From assembly GCA_023458055.1 (NCBI GenBank), contig JAEXAW010000004.1, positions 1-25,291 on the forward strand: DNA of 25,291 bases, in the 5' to 3' direction. The position numbers were made by a program, and so were the translations under genes. The DNA is from Pseudomonadota bacterium (GTDB taxonomy: Bacteria; Pseudomonadota; Alphaproteobacteria; Sphingomonadales; Sphingomonadaceae). Below the pieces are notes generated by a model that saw only the letters and a list, made by a program, of their open reading frames with translations, was not told the DNA's origin and searched no databases. Shown piece by piece: positions 17,712 through 25,167 of the stretch. Every line of letters starts with the position of its first letter. The first letter of the stretch is position 1.

Positions 17712-17740
17712 GTGACCGGCACAAAACCGTTACAAGTCCA
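17712..17740 (-). repeat. Right terminal inverted repeat of the IS3-family element
   Basis: The reverse complement begins TGGACTTGTAACGGTTTTG and continues with TGCCGGTCAC. The flanking ACT (17741-17743) repeats the ACT before the left end, giving a 3-bp target duplication. Confidence 0.92.
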
Positions 17741-17840
17741 ACTAGCTGAAAACTGGCTGGATATAGCCGCCTATTTCAATTGCTCGGGGCTCACAGAAAA
17801 TGATCTAATTTTCTCTTCGGCAGGGTCTCGCAGCCGTCTC

Positions 17841-18182
17841 TTACGATATGTTGTTACGACCAGTCAGCTCATCGACCCAGCGATCATTCGCGACCTCTTC
17901 TGGGCTCGGGCGACACTTTTCATAGTCCGCCTCGATCTCTTGTGCATTGTGTTTCCGGGTTCTCACTTGCAATTGCCGCAGTCTCTTTACATCGTTTAGC
18001 GCGGCCAACAACCGGATATAGTCGTGAGCAGGCACCGCATAGTAGGCAGGTCGTCCGTGCACCGTGACTTCTTGAATTTGGACACAAGCCCGATCTTCGA
18101 AGGCGCCGTAATTCATCTGAATGGATGCCGAAGAAACGGTTTCGACGCATTCGATTGAGGGAAAATTTACGGCCTTTGCCAT
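17841..18182 (-). CDS. Phd/YefM-like antitoxin, apparently without its toxin
   Basis: The 113-residue protein resembles prevent-host-death antitoxins. After an N-terminal strand (SASIQMNYGAFEDRA) comes the family's VTVHGRPAYYAV segment and the HDYIRLLAAL helix, which correspond to the VTxxGRPxxV...YxxL pattern. The C-terminal 55 residues are charged and helical and would normally bind and neutralise a toxin. ATG at 18182 has AAAGGT about 9 nt upstream. Such genes usually sit directly upstream of a RelE/ParE or PIN-domain toxin. Here only about 100 bp separate the stop from the IS3 element, and no toxin frame is visible there or in the 136 bp beyond the IS. The family call rests on motif resemblance; partnerless status is inferred from this window only. 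Confidence 0.7.
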   Translation of the reverse strand: MAKAVNFPSIECVETVSSASIQMNYGAFEDRACVQIQEVTVHGRPAYYAVPAHDYIRLLAALNDVKRLRQLQVRTRKHNAQEIEADYEKCRPSPEEVANDRWVDELTGRNNIS

Positions 18183-18754
18183 CGTGGAGTTACCTTTCTG
18201 CTGCTCGGCAATATCGAGCGAATCTTGGTTCGGTTCACAATTCCCATTTTATCGATAATACGCACTGCTGTGCATTTTTTCACGAATGTCAGTTGCGATG
18301 ATCGAGTGGTTTGATTGGGCGCCTCTGCGCATTGCCCATATGAATTCCGGTTCCACGTCGATAAGTAACTCTGTCAAATACTCAACGTGAAAGATATACG
18401 ATTTAGCAAGCATGTGTCGGTAAAGCAGGTTGCACGGCAATTTGCTCAAGCTACCGAAATAGCCACGATTCGTTTGCTTCCCATCAAAAAAGGGCGGACC
18501 GCTTTCCACCTTGCGGATGTCCGGCCTCAACCGCACCGTCTCGTTACGCTGACATTCCTGCCGTTCGTTGCCTGATGCACAGCCTCTGAAATGTGCCGTT
18601 CGTTCAGACTTGATTGTACGGGGCATTAGGGTTCAATGACATACGGTATCCAAACAGCTAAACGCAACACGCTACGAGATGAAGACCTAACCTTGCATGG
18701 GCCCAGACCCGTCTCGTCCGATCGCGATAAGCAAGATATGTTTGGTCGAGCTGT
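18183..18754. other. Intergenic stretch with no confident gene
   Basis: About 570 bp lie between the divergent Phd-like gene (minus) and the AraC-type gene (plus). Open frames exist on both strands (minus 18249-18626, 125 codons; plus 18387-18575, 62 codons), but neither has a recognisable domain or a clear ribosome binding site. The promoters of both flanking genes should lie here; I see no strong -35/-10 pair that I would defend. Confidence 0.5.
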
Positions 18755-19720
18755 TTGACGCCGAAGACGGCAGTTGCAATTAAGCGTTCATTAAAAGCGA
18801 ATGGTGACGCAGTGATCGAAGAGGGCAAATTTGGCGAAAGATATGAGACGCGGATTGCCAAGGCCATATCCTATGTCGATGCAAATCTTTCTGAACAGAT
18901 CTCGCTCGAGAAGCTGGCCTCTATTGCTTGCCTTTCGCCCTTCCACTTCCATCGCATATTTAGATCGCTAACCGGCGAACCCGTTCGCGAGTTCGTTGAA
19001 CGACGAAAACTTGAGCATACCATTGCGTTAGCGAACAAGGGCAATTCCTGGAAATACGCCGCAGCCGCATGCGGTTTCAAATCACCCATCAGCTTTACGA
19101 GGGCATTCAAGCGCGTGTTCGGCGTGCCCCCCTCGGAATTTGACCTAGCCGCATGGTGGCACAAGCGCAGCGATCGCGGCGACGCGCTAAAGGTTTCGTC
19201 GTACTTCCTGCGACCTGCGCCACCCCTTGATCCAGAGTTCAAGGTTGACGTGGTGGAGCGGCCCGCGGTGCGGCTCGCGGTCTCGCGAGCATGGGGCGGA
19301 TACCTTCATCCCGAGCGATTAGTCGGCGCCTACAACAGGCTACGCACCTGGGCGGACAAAGTCGGAATAGAAGCCAAGGGCGGCAAAATCTCGGGCGCAT
19401 CGCGCGACGATCCGGACCTCACGCCTTTGTCCCGGTGCCGCTACGATTTTTTGATCGAACTACCCGAAGGGATCGTGCCGCCGACACATTTTTCAATCAC
19501 CGAGCGCAAGGCAGGTCTTTGGGCCATTGCGCCGGTCGCGGGCGGGCTGGATGTCGTTGATCGCGCATGGTCGATGCTCTTCAAAAGCTGGTTGCCCGCC
19601 TCTGGTCTCGACCTGAGGGACGAGCCGGCTGAGGAAGTCTATCTCAAATTGCCAGAGGACATCGGCTGGACGGAATTCGACCTGCTTTGCTGCGTCCCCG
19701 TCGCGCATCCACATGACTGA
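18755..19720 (+). CDS. AraC-family regulator with GyrI-like effector domain
   Basis: This is a transcription factor with an N-terminal AraC DNA-binding domain and a C-terminal GyrI/SOUL-type small-molecule-binding domain, the Rob/SoxS-related layout. Residues about 30-135 hold two helix-turn-helix units: ISLEKLASIACLSPFHFHRI, then YAAAACGFKSPISFTRAFKR followed by VFGVPPSEF. Residues about 161-318 begin FKVDVVERPAVRLAVSRAWG and end with the LPEDIGWTEFDLLCCVPV block usual for GyrI-like domains. The longest frame starts at TTG 18755, but GTG at 18812 (residue 20) gives the more typical short lead before the first helix; ribosome binding sites are weak at both. The stop overlaps or nearly touches the membrane-protein gene that follows, so it probably regulates its own operon. 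Confidence 0.9.
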   Translation: MTPKTAVAIKRSLKANGDAVIEEGKFGERYETRIAKAISYVDANLSEQISLEKLASIACLSPFHFHRIFRSLTGEPVREFVERRKLEHTIALANKGNSWKYAAAACGFKSPISFTRAFKRVFGVPPSEFDLAAWWHKRSDRGDALKVSSYFLRPAPPLDPEFKVDVVERPAVRLAVSRAWGGYLHPERLVGAYNRLRTWADKVGIEAKGGKISGASRDDPDLTPLSRCRYDFLIELPEGIVPPTHFSITERKAGLWAIAPVAGGLDVVDRAWSMLFKSWLPASGLDLRDEPAEEVYLKLPEDIGWTEFDLLCCVPVAHPHD

Positions 19721-19730
19721 AAGGACCGCC

Positions 19731-20183
19731 ATGCGCTTCAACCCAATCACAACCTCTGCCGGGATGTTTGCCGGCATTGGCGCAGCGCTCTGGACGTTGT
19801 TCGAATATGCGATGGGCTGGCATAACGAGCATCTTGAAACCGGCGCCACGACGGGTTTTGTCGCTATCATTTTCCCGACCGTAGCGATCCTTTGGGCATT
19901 GCGCGCAACCAAGCGTTCGCTCGGCGACCGCTTGACCCTGAAGCAGGCGCTGATGTGCGGCGTTGCGGTTTCGGCAATTAGTGCTGCCATCGGCGTCATA
20001 TTCTTCTATGTCTATTACACGTCGATCAATCCTGCGTTCCTCGACGCGATGAGAGCCAGAGGGCAGGAAGTCGATGTGACAACTCAGCTGGCGGCGGTGG
20101 TCTTGGGATCTTTCATATTCGGGATCCTTCTATCCGGCGTTGCAGGCCTGTTTATGAGAGCGCGCGGAGAGGCGGCAAAATGA
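19731..20183 (+). CDS. DUF4199-like four-helix inner-membrane protein
   Basis: A small membrane protein of 150 residues if it starts at ATG 19731, which has AAAGGA six bases upstream. An ATG at 19713, overlapping the end of the AraC-type gene, would add six residues. Four hydrophobic segments are visible: about 10-30 (GMFAGIGAALWTLFEYAMGW), 40-58 (FVAIIFPTVAILWAL), 70-98 (ALMCGVAVSAISAAIGVIFF) and 122-143 (VVLGSFIFGILLSGVAGLF). The spacing, with a polar loop and a short acidic stretch before the last helix, resembles DUF4199 proteins, whose function is unknown. It lies just after the AraC/GyrI-type gene and overlaps the next gene by ATGA, so all three are likely one transcript. Confidence 0.85.
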   Translation: MRFNPITTSAGMFAGIGAALWTLFEYAMGWHNEHLETGATTGFVAIIFPTVAILWALRATKRSLGDRLTLKQALMCGVAVSAISAAIGVIFFYVYYTSINPAFLDAMRARGQEVDVTTQLAAVVLGSFIFGILLSGVAGLFMRARGEAAK

Positions 20184-20554
20184 GTGATGAATTCCAAGCG
20201 ATTTTTGCCCAGTTGCGTAGCCTCATGATTGAAGCCGCCCCAGGGATGGTGGTGACGGACGACACGCCTACCAACTTTACACTCAAGACCTCTTGGATCG
20301 AGGCGCGGACCAAGGAACCTGCCTGGTTTGGCTGGATCGCAATCAAAAAGTCGTATGTCGCCTATCATGTCATGCCGCTCTACACACTGTCCAACCTTAA
20401 CGGCGCTGTTCCACCCAGCCTGGAAAAGCGGCGGCAAGGCAAGACTTGCTTCAATTTCAAGAAGGTGGACCCGATGCTGTTCGACGACCTTCTTCGACTG
20501 ACGGAAGCTGCCGCAAGCATGGAGCCTCAACTTAGGGCTGCTATCGGTGAATAG
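20180..20554 (+). CDS. Small conserved cytoplasmic protein of unknown function (DUF1801-like)
   Basis: The 124-residue soluble protein begins at ATG 20180, overlapping the previous stop by ATGA. It contains the blocks WFGWIAIKKSYVAYHVMPLY (about 49-68) and KRRQGKTCFNFKK (about 83-95). These match a widespread small family with conserved KKSYVxxHLMPxY and KRxQGKxCFNF motifs, often filed with DUF1801-like proteins. No catalytic role is established that I can name. The assignment to DUF1801 itself is uncertain; the membership in a conserved family is clearer. There is no signal peptide. It is the last gene of the AraC-type operon; the next gene begins 45 bp later. Confidence 0.8.
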   Translation: MSDEFQAIFAQLRSLMIEAAPGMVVTDDTPTNFTLKTSWIEARTKEPAWFGWIAIKKSYVAYHVMPLYTLSNLNGAVPPSLEKRRQGKTCFNFKKVDPMLFDDLLRLTEAAASMEPQLRAAIGE

Positions 20555-20599
20555 CATTGTGCCGCGCCGTCCGGGTCTCCTGCTATTCAAGGGCTTTCC

Positions 20600-22003
20600 A
20601 TGAAATTTCACGTGGCAATTCTTGCGGCCTTGCTCGTCTCGACTCCATCGTACGCTACAGTCCGCGTAGAAGCGCCACCGGCTATCTGGGGCTTTGAGCC
20701 AGTCATTCAGATCACTGGGCTTGCGTCACGCGAAAATGTTCGCGTTCACATGTTTCGTGGGTTCGTCCGCTGGGACACAGACGACCCCACCAAACGGTCG
20801 GGGTGGCGGCCTGTCCCGATAACCTTGCATGCCTGGGCGGATGTCCGCGCAGACCGGCGGGGGACCATTGACCTGACTCGAGCATCATCAAGTGCCGGCA
20901 CCTACCGAGGGCGCGACGCCTACGGACTTTGGTGGTCCGGGCGGAAGCCAGGCGATGCCCTATTAGCGGGAGTAACGGTAAACGGCTTTGACCCAGATTC
21001 GATCAGCGATGGCCAATCACGTATTTTCGTAACGCGGAACGGCGATTCCCTCGCGTCGGCGAGCGCGGTCGGCCGGGCGCCAGAAGGATTGCGAACGGTG
21101 CTGGTTGCCGATGGTGCGATCAATGGAGCCTTTGCGGCACCGGCGGACGGTCGTCGCCACCCAACGATCATCCTTCTGCACGGAAGCGAAGGCGGTGACC
21201 GCGATTCAGCGCAGGCCATCGCTCAACGGTTCGCAGGCCAAGGCTTTGCCGCATTTGCGCTTAATTATTTCGCATGGGATCTGAAAGGGTTGTCTGGAAT
21301 TCCGAACGCCCACGTCAACCAGCCGATCGAGTTGCTCGATCAGGTTCGAGCTTGGCTGGCAGATCAGCCGGAGGCGGATACCGAGCGGATGGGAGTCTAT
21401 GGACACTCCAAAGGCGCCGAGTATGCGGCCGTTGCAGCCACCTACCTGCCTTGGATCGACGCCGTAGCCGCCTGTGTCCCCAGCGATTCCGTTTGGGAAG
21501 GATATGGCATTGGCGACCCACGCAATCGGCCAAACGCAAATCAGGTCGTTCCCACTCAGCTGTCGTCCTGGAGCTGGCAAGGCCGCCCGCTCCCATATAT
21601 CGCGCTGCCCGCTAGTGACGATCGCTCGCGCTATTTCAATAACACCGCTTATTATGAAGCGCGTCGCGACGCGGACCTAGCAGCTGCAGCTGCAGCACGC
21701 ATTCCAGTTGAGCGTTCGAACGCCCGGTTTCTGTGGATCGGGGGCGGTCGCGACGAAACCTGGGCGTCCGCAGCTATGGCGCAGCGGAACGATCGTCAAC
21801 TAAGACAAGCGCACAAAGCGCGGAATTCGGAACTGCTCGTCTATCCGCGAGCAAGCCACGCAATTTGTGGCGACGGCACTTACCCGACACATCTCTGGGC
21901 CGACCAATCGACCGATCCGCGAAGGCCGGACCTCGACGAAGACGGCCGTGCGACGGCAGACGCATGGCGCAGGATGGTGCGATTTTTCCGGCGTGCGCTT
22001 TGA
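20600..22003 (+). CDS. Secreted BAAT/acyl-CoA thioesterase-family alpha/beta hydrolase
   Basis: This is a 467-residue protein with a clear Sec signal peptide (residues 1-19, cleavage after PSYA). Residues about 22-145 resemble the beta-sandwich N-terminal domain of acyl-CoA thioester hydrolase / bile acid-CoA amino acid N-acyltransferase proteins. Residues 185-467 form an alpha/beta hydrolase of the BAAT C-terminal type: ILLHGSEGG (191-199) at the oxyanion strand, nucleophile elbow GHSKGAEYA with Ser270, acid candidate D385 in GGGRDETW, and catalytic His420 in RASHAICG. Eukaryotic acyltransferases of this family have Cys at the nucleophile position and thioesterases have Cys or Ser; serine here favours hydrolase activity. 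The exported location argues against cytosolic acyl-CoA as substrate, so the true substrate is unknown. ATG at 20600 follows the upstream operon by 45 bp, and it may share that transcript. Confidence 0.88.
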   Translation: MKFHVAILAALLVSTPSYATVRVEAPPAIWGFEPVIQITGLASRENVRVHMFRGFVRWDTDDPTKRSGWRPVPITLHAWADVRADRRGTIDLTRASSSAGTYRGRDAYGLWWSGRKPGDALLAGVTVNGFDPDSISDGQSRIFVTRNGDSLASASAVGRAPEGLRTVLVADGAINGAFAAPADGRRHPTIILLHGSEGGDRDSAQAIAQRFAGQGFAAFALNYFAWDLKGLSGIPNAHVNQPIELLDQVRAWLADQPEADTERMGVYGHSKGAEYAAVAATYLPWIDAVAACVPSDSVWEGYGIGDPRNRPNANQVVPTQLSSWSWQGRPLPYIALPASDDRSRYFNNTAYYEARRDADLAAAAAARIPVERSNARFLWIGGGRDETWASAAMAQRNDRQLRQAHKARNSELLVYPRASHAICGDGTYPTHLWADQSTDPRRPDLDEDGRATADAWRRMVRFFRRAL

Positions 22004-22103
22004 CACGCTCAGGTCTGGTCAGCGAATGACCGGCATCTGATTTCGGAATAGTGCACGGTTCGCACGACCTCTTGCCAAACTGCGGCGTTGTTAACGGTCA
22101 CCT

Positions 22104-22202
22104 TCAGTTCGCCGTTGCGGCTGACAGATCCGCTTTTTGCTGCTCAACCTGAATTACGCGCGCAGCAGCTTCGAGTGTCTTCAGGACATCATTTCCTGTT
22201 GT
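22104..22202 (-). pseudogene. Cut-off C-terminal tail of the PLP decarboxylase
   Basis: In the same frame as the decarboxylase, directly after its TAA, 32 sense codons run to a TGA. They begin TTGNDVLKTLEAAARVI, which fits the helical tail that normally follows the family's NW-x-T motif. No start codon or ribosome binding site supports separate translation. The stretch is best read as remnant coding sequence left by a nonsense change. Confidence 0.55.
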
Positions 22203-23534
22203 TTACCAATTCACGACGCTCATGCGCATCACCCGCATCCCTCTCCAATTGGAGCCGCTGAAGAACGCCGTCCCCTCGCGATTGAGGGCGTCTATGATCA
22301 TGTCATTCCATGCATCTTGCTCGCCAGAACTGGCGCTCGGGTCGGGGTGAATGAACCGCACAAGCGCCTGATTCAACGTTGGCGCTGCCACGAGTTCAAC
22401 CCCTGGAATTGACGCAAATCCCTGAGCCAACTCTTCCGCGAAACGGCAGCAGCGCTCGACGAGGTCGGCAATCCCATCCCGCCCCAATTCGCGAATCGCT
22501 GCATAAACGGCGAATCCTCGCGCTCTTCGGGTCCAATCAGGCGTCCAATCAATCTGGTCACGAACCCCGCCAGGTGAGGAAAGGTAGGCTGCACTCACAC
22601 TCATCGATGCACGATGAGCTGAACTGTCTCGGATGATGGCAATTCCGTTGTCTTTGGGCGTGTTCAACCATTTGTGGGGGTCCGTAGCCCACGAATCAGC
22701 AATTTCGACGCCTGCAAGCTTGGATGCATGTTTGCTCGCCCGCGCCCATAGACCGAACGCCCCGTCGACATGAACCCAGGCGCCATAGGCTTTGGCGATT
22801 GGAATGAGTTGATCGAACGGTTCGATCGCTCCGACGTTGAGGTCTGCCGCGTCGAGCACTACAATGGCCGGTCCGCCTGAAGCCAGGCTCGCTTCGAGAC
22901 TATGCGGTCTGACCCGGGCATCTTCACCTGTGTCGAGCGCAACGATGCTGTTCTTGCCCAGGCCTAGGAACCGGACAGCGCGCTCGATCGACCCATGATA
23001 GTGCTCGTTCGCGATAACACGGATTGTTGGGGCACCTTGAAGTCCATCGGCCTCCACATCCCAGCCAACGCTGCGTAGTATCGAATGCCGCGCGGCGGCA
23101 AGGCAAGTCACATGCGCCATTTGGCAACCCGTCGTGAACGCGAAGGTCGCGTTCATTGGGAGGCCCAGAAGTTGTTTGATCCAACTTCCTGCAACCTCCT
23201 CAACAACTGCCGAGGCAGGTCCGCAAGCATAGAGAGCCGCGTTATTGTCCCACGTCGAGGTAAGCCAATCTGCGGCGAGCGCTGACGGCAATGCACCTCC
23301 GATCACCCATGCAAAGAAGCGACCGCCAGCCGAGCCGAGATGGCCTCCGCGCGTCTGCTCGACAAGCTCGTCAATGACGCGGATTGGATCGCTGCCGGTC
23401 TCTGGCAAGGGGATGGCCAAGCGCTGGCGCAGGTCTTCAACGGTGCTGGTGGCTCCGACAGGGTGCGTTGAAAGACCATCGAGATACGATGCAGCATGTT
23501 CTGCGGCGCGGAAGAAAGGAGAATTAGGTTGCAT
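22203..23534 (-). CDS. PLP-dependent group II amino-acid decarboxylase, probably truncated at its C-terminus
   Basis: This is an AADC-like fold-type I enzyme that would remove the carboxyl group of an aromatic or other L-amino acid; the substrate is not predictable. Key sites: TTGCQMAHVTCLAAAR (134-149) for cofactor phosphate, H180 in HYHGSIERA which stacks on PLP, D257 in VHVDGAFGLWA which binds the pyridine nitrogen, and Schiff-base K288 in DPHKWLNTPKDNG. The usual family motif is DPHKWLxxPxDxG, so Lys replaces the common Tyr or Phe after P. Translation stops right after MSVVNW. Homologues normally continue NWxTT plus a helix, and here the same frame after the TAA reads TTGNDVLKTLEAAARVI to a TGA at 22104. 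A substitution of a sense codon to TAA would explain this. It is convergent with the BAAT-like gene. Confidence 0.85.
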   Translation of the reverse strand: MQPNSPFFRAAEHAASYLDGLSTHPVGATSTVEDLRQRLAIPLPETGSDPIRVIDELVEQTRGGHLGSAGGRFFAWVIGGALPSALAADWLTSTWDNNAALYACGPASAVVEEVAGSWIKQLLGLPMNATFAFTTGCQMAHVTCLAAARHSILRSVGWDVEADGLQGAPTIRVIANEHYHGSIERAVRFLGLGKNSIVALDTGEDARVRPHSLEASLASGGPAIVVLDAADLNVGAIEPFDQLIPIAKAYGAWVHVDGAFGLWARASKHASKLAGVEIADSWATDPHKWLNTPKDNGIAIIRDSSAHRASMSVSAAYLSSPGGVRDQIDWTPDWTRRARGFAVYAAIRELGRDGIADLVERCCRFAEELAQGFASIPGVELVAAPTLNQALVRFIHPDPSASSGEQDAWNDMIIDALNREGTAFFSGSNWRGMRVMRMSVVNW

Positions 23535-23613
23535 GCGCCCAAATTAGCAAAGCGCTCGACATTCCACGTCCCGAAACTTGCTTTCAAAGTGAGTGCGCCA
23601 CAAGCGCCATGAA

Positions 23614-24066
23614 TTAGCGCGGCACAAAGCCCATGATAGCGAGCATGTTGCCGTCGGCATCCTCGAATTGCTGAAGCCTGAGAGAACCGGAAGCCGTCGT
23701 CTGGACCGTCTCGACGGCACCGACAAGAGTTGCACGCGTCCCTTGCAGGCGAACTAACGCCGCCGCAAAATCTTCAACATGGAAATATAGGATGCCGCCT
23801 GGCCGTTCCGGCCGCTTACGCGCCTCATCGCGGGCGATCATCAGCCGAGTGCCGCCAACGTCGAAGAACAGCATGTTGTTCGCTTCGAACATCAGCCGCA
23901 GCCCCAGGCGGTCGCGGTAGAATGTCCGTGCCGCATCGACGTCGGTGACCGTCAGCGCAACCTGCTCGAAGCGGGGTTCCCTCAGCACTGGCGCTGCTGA
24001 GTTCTGGGCTATCGCCGACGTCGGGAGCACTGCCAGAAACAGGGGGATGGCAAGCAGGCCTTTCAT
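23614..24066 (-). CDS. Secreted VOC-superfamily (glyoxalase/bleomycin-resistance fold) protein
   Basis: The 150-residue protein has a Sec signal peptide (about 1-20, ending TSAIA before QN), so it acts in the periplasm or beyond. The mature part is a single VOC domain with two beta-alpha-beta-beta-beta units: FEQVALTVTDVDAARTFYRD (about 33-52) with LGLRLMFEANNMLFFDVGG, and GGILYFHVEDFAAALVRLQG (about 90-109) ending in FEDADGNMLAIMGFVP. The first metal-ligand position, commonly His before VAL, is Gln here, and the C-terminal Glu ligand position is not obvious, so metal binding and enzyme activity are doubtful. It overlaps the LuxR-VOC gene by 4 bp (ATGA), which implies one transcript and related roles. 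Confidence 0.88.
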   Translation of the reverse strand: MKGLLAIPLFLAVLPTSAIAQNSAAPVLREPRFEQVALTVTDVDAARTFYRDRLGLRLMFEANNMLFFDVGGTRLMIARDEARKRPERPGGILYFHVEDFAAALVRLQGTRATLVGAVETVQTTASGSLRLQQFEDADGNMLAIMGFVPR

Positions 24067-24689
24067 AAACTTTCTCCATCTTCCTTCAAAATCACGCTCA
24101 TCAAGCCCAAATGACCTCCGTCAGGGTCAGTCAAAAAGGCTATCCACTCTTCCGTTCCGTCATCATGGACGTGGATCCGGTGTGGCGCGCTCTTTATTGT
24201 CACGCCCTTGGCGCGCAGCCCTTCAATCTCAGCCTCGATATCCCCGACGCGAAAATACAAAATTGAGTTGTTCGCCGGGTCGCCAGCCGAAAGATACAGC
24301 CTAACTCCGCCACAATCGAAGAACACCGCGCTTTCGAAGCGCATCACCTCCGACAGTCCTATGACGTCGCGCAGCCAATCTGCCATTGCTGGCAGATCGC
24401 GCGTGGTGCGAGAAACCTGTCCCAAGGACCAGCCTGCCGACCGACCCGAAAGCTTTGCTGCTGCAAGAGCGCTGTCGGCGCGGACACCGGACCATTGCTG
24501 CAACTCTTGACGCGAAGTCAGGCCGAGCTTGCCCAAAGCGCTGCTGACATGAAACTTGACGGCATCTAGCGTGAGCTCACACCGGGCGGCGATGGCCGGG
24601 TTGGTCAGTCCGTGCCGAACACCTTCGACGACCCGCCATTCGGCTGGAGTGAGTATGTCGGGATGGGGTGGCCTGCCTCGCTTTGTCAT
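24063..24689 (-). CDS. LuxR-type HTH regulator fused to a VOC domain
   Basis: The 208-residue protein joins an N-terminal LuxR/FixJ-type helix-turn-helix (about 10-66: LTPAEWRVVEGVRHGLTNPA, then ARCELTLDAVKFHVSSALGK) to a C-terminal VOC domain (about 88-203, with TTRDLPAMADWLRDVIGL, FFDCGGVRLYLS, ILYFRVGDIEAEIEGLRAKG and TDPDGGHLGLMSV). LuxR domains bind DNA; VOC domains often bind small hydrophobic ligands or antibiotics. The protein may therefore be a one-component ligand sensor. No receiver domain is present. The downstream secreted VOC gene overlaps it by ATGA and could handle the same ligand outside the cytoplasm. The promoter should lie in the roughly 200 bp between this gene and the GNAT remnant; I could not pick a box with confidence. 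Confidence 0.88.
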   Translation of the reverse strand: MTKRGRPPHPDILTPAEWRVVEGVRHGLTNPAIAARCELTLDAVKFHVSSALGKLGLTSRQELQQWSGVRADSALAAAKLSGRSAGWSLGQVSRTTRDLPAMADWLRDVIGLSEVMRFESAVFFDCGGVRLYLSAGDPANNSILYFRVGDIEAEIEGLRAKGVTIKSAPHRIHVHDDGTEEWIAFLTDPDGGHLGLMSVILKEDGESL

Positions 24690-24819
24690 ACACCGTGATT
24701 AGCGCAAGCGAGATCGAATTTCTCTACCCGACACAAACGCTGACAAAGCCGTCATCCAGTGCCCCGATTTTGTTACCGAGACCGGACATTCATTCAGCTG
24801 AGTTGCGCGACCCATGAAC

Positions 24820-24840
24820 GACGGCTCCTAGTGCCGTCGA
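24820..24840. repeat. Perfect 7-bp stem hairpin downstream of the GNAT remnant
   Basis: CGACGGC (24820-24826), a 7-nt loop and GCCGTCG (24834-24840) form an inverted repeat about 50 bp after the GNAT stop and upstream of the LuxR-VOC gene. It could terminate GNAT transcription or bind a regulator. There is no T-run on either side, so a classic intrinsic terminator is unlikely. Confidence 0.4.
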
Positions 24841-24889
24841 TCGCCAGGCTGTTCGGCTAATTTGTGGAGGAATGCGGACAAGCGGGGCA

Positions 24890-25167
24890 TCAACGCGACA
24901 AACGTTTGCCCATGCTCGTTCGGCGCTCGACTTGGTAACCGTTGCGCTCATAGAAGCGGACAACCGCTTCATTGCCTTCCCTTACTTGCAAGTTGATCTT
25001 GCCGCACCCGAGGGTCGCCAACCTAGCCTCAGCTTCCGCAAGTAGGGCGCTTCCGATGCCGCGCCTCTGGGCGTCCTGCTCCACCGCAATCGAATAGAGC
25101 CATCCTCGATGACCATCATATCCCGCCATTGCAGCACCAATCGCGCGTCCGCCTTGCTCCGCTACTA
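24890..25167 (-). pseudogene. GNAT N-acetyltransferase (YpeA-like), 5' end removed by an IS
   Basis: The frame contains the C-terminal two thirds of a GNAT acetyltransferase: GYDGHRGWLYSIAV, the acetyl-CoA pyrophosphate loop QDAQRRGIGSALL, NLQVREGNEAVVRFYERNGY, and a final SMGKRLSR. E. coli YpeA has the closely similar YDGHRG and SLGKRL blocks. An ATG at 25129 could start a 79-residue product, but the same frame continues upstream as NLVAEQGGRAIGAAM, the expected middle of the domain, before running into the end of an IS5-family element at about 25168. The N-terminal part, including the first strand and helices, is missing, so the gene is probably inactive. The stop is at 24890. Confidence 0.8.

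Larger units (their letters stand above)
16512..17740 (+). mobile_element. Complete IS3-family insertion sequence (1,229 bp)
   Basis: The element is bounded by 29-bp inverted repeats with one mismatch (16512-16540 and 17712-17740), starts TGG and ends CCA, and is flanked by the 3-bp direct repeat ACT (16509-16511 and 17741-17743). It carries overlapping orfA and orfB joined by a programmed frameshift site. Both ORFs are intact and the ends are well matched, so the copy looks recent and potentially active. It lies between the hlyB operon and the Phd-like gene, and its transposase is transcribed opposite to the operon. Confidence 0.93.

Noticed and set aside
17703..17999. A 98-codon plus-strand open frame starting at the IS right end
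   Set aside because: It starts inside the IS terminal repeat and overlaps the antitoxin gene antisense; it has no family resemblance.
18249..18626. A 125-codon minus-strand open frame
   Set aside because: No recognisable domain, no clear ribosome binding site, and it lies in a divergent intergenic region; not supported as a gene.
24820..24840. Intrinsic terminator
   Set aside because: The 7-bp stem is perfect but no T-tract follows on either strand, so it is listed only as an inverted repeat.
24790..24972. A 60-codon minus-strand open frame overlapping the GNAT remnant end
   Set aside because: It is out of frame with the GNAT sequence and has no recognisable domain.
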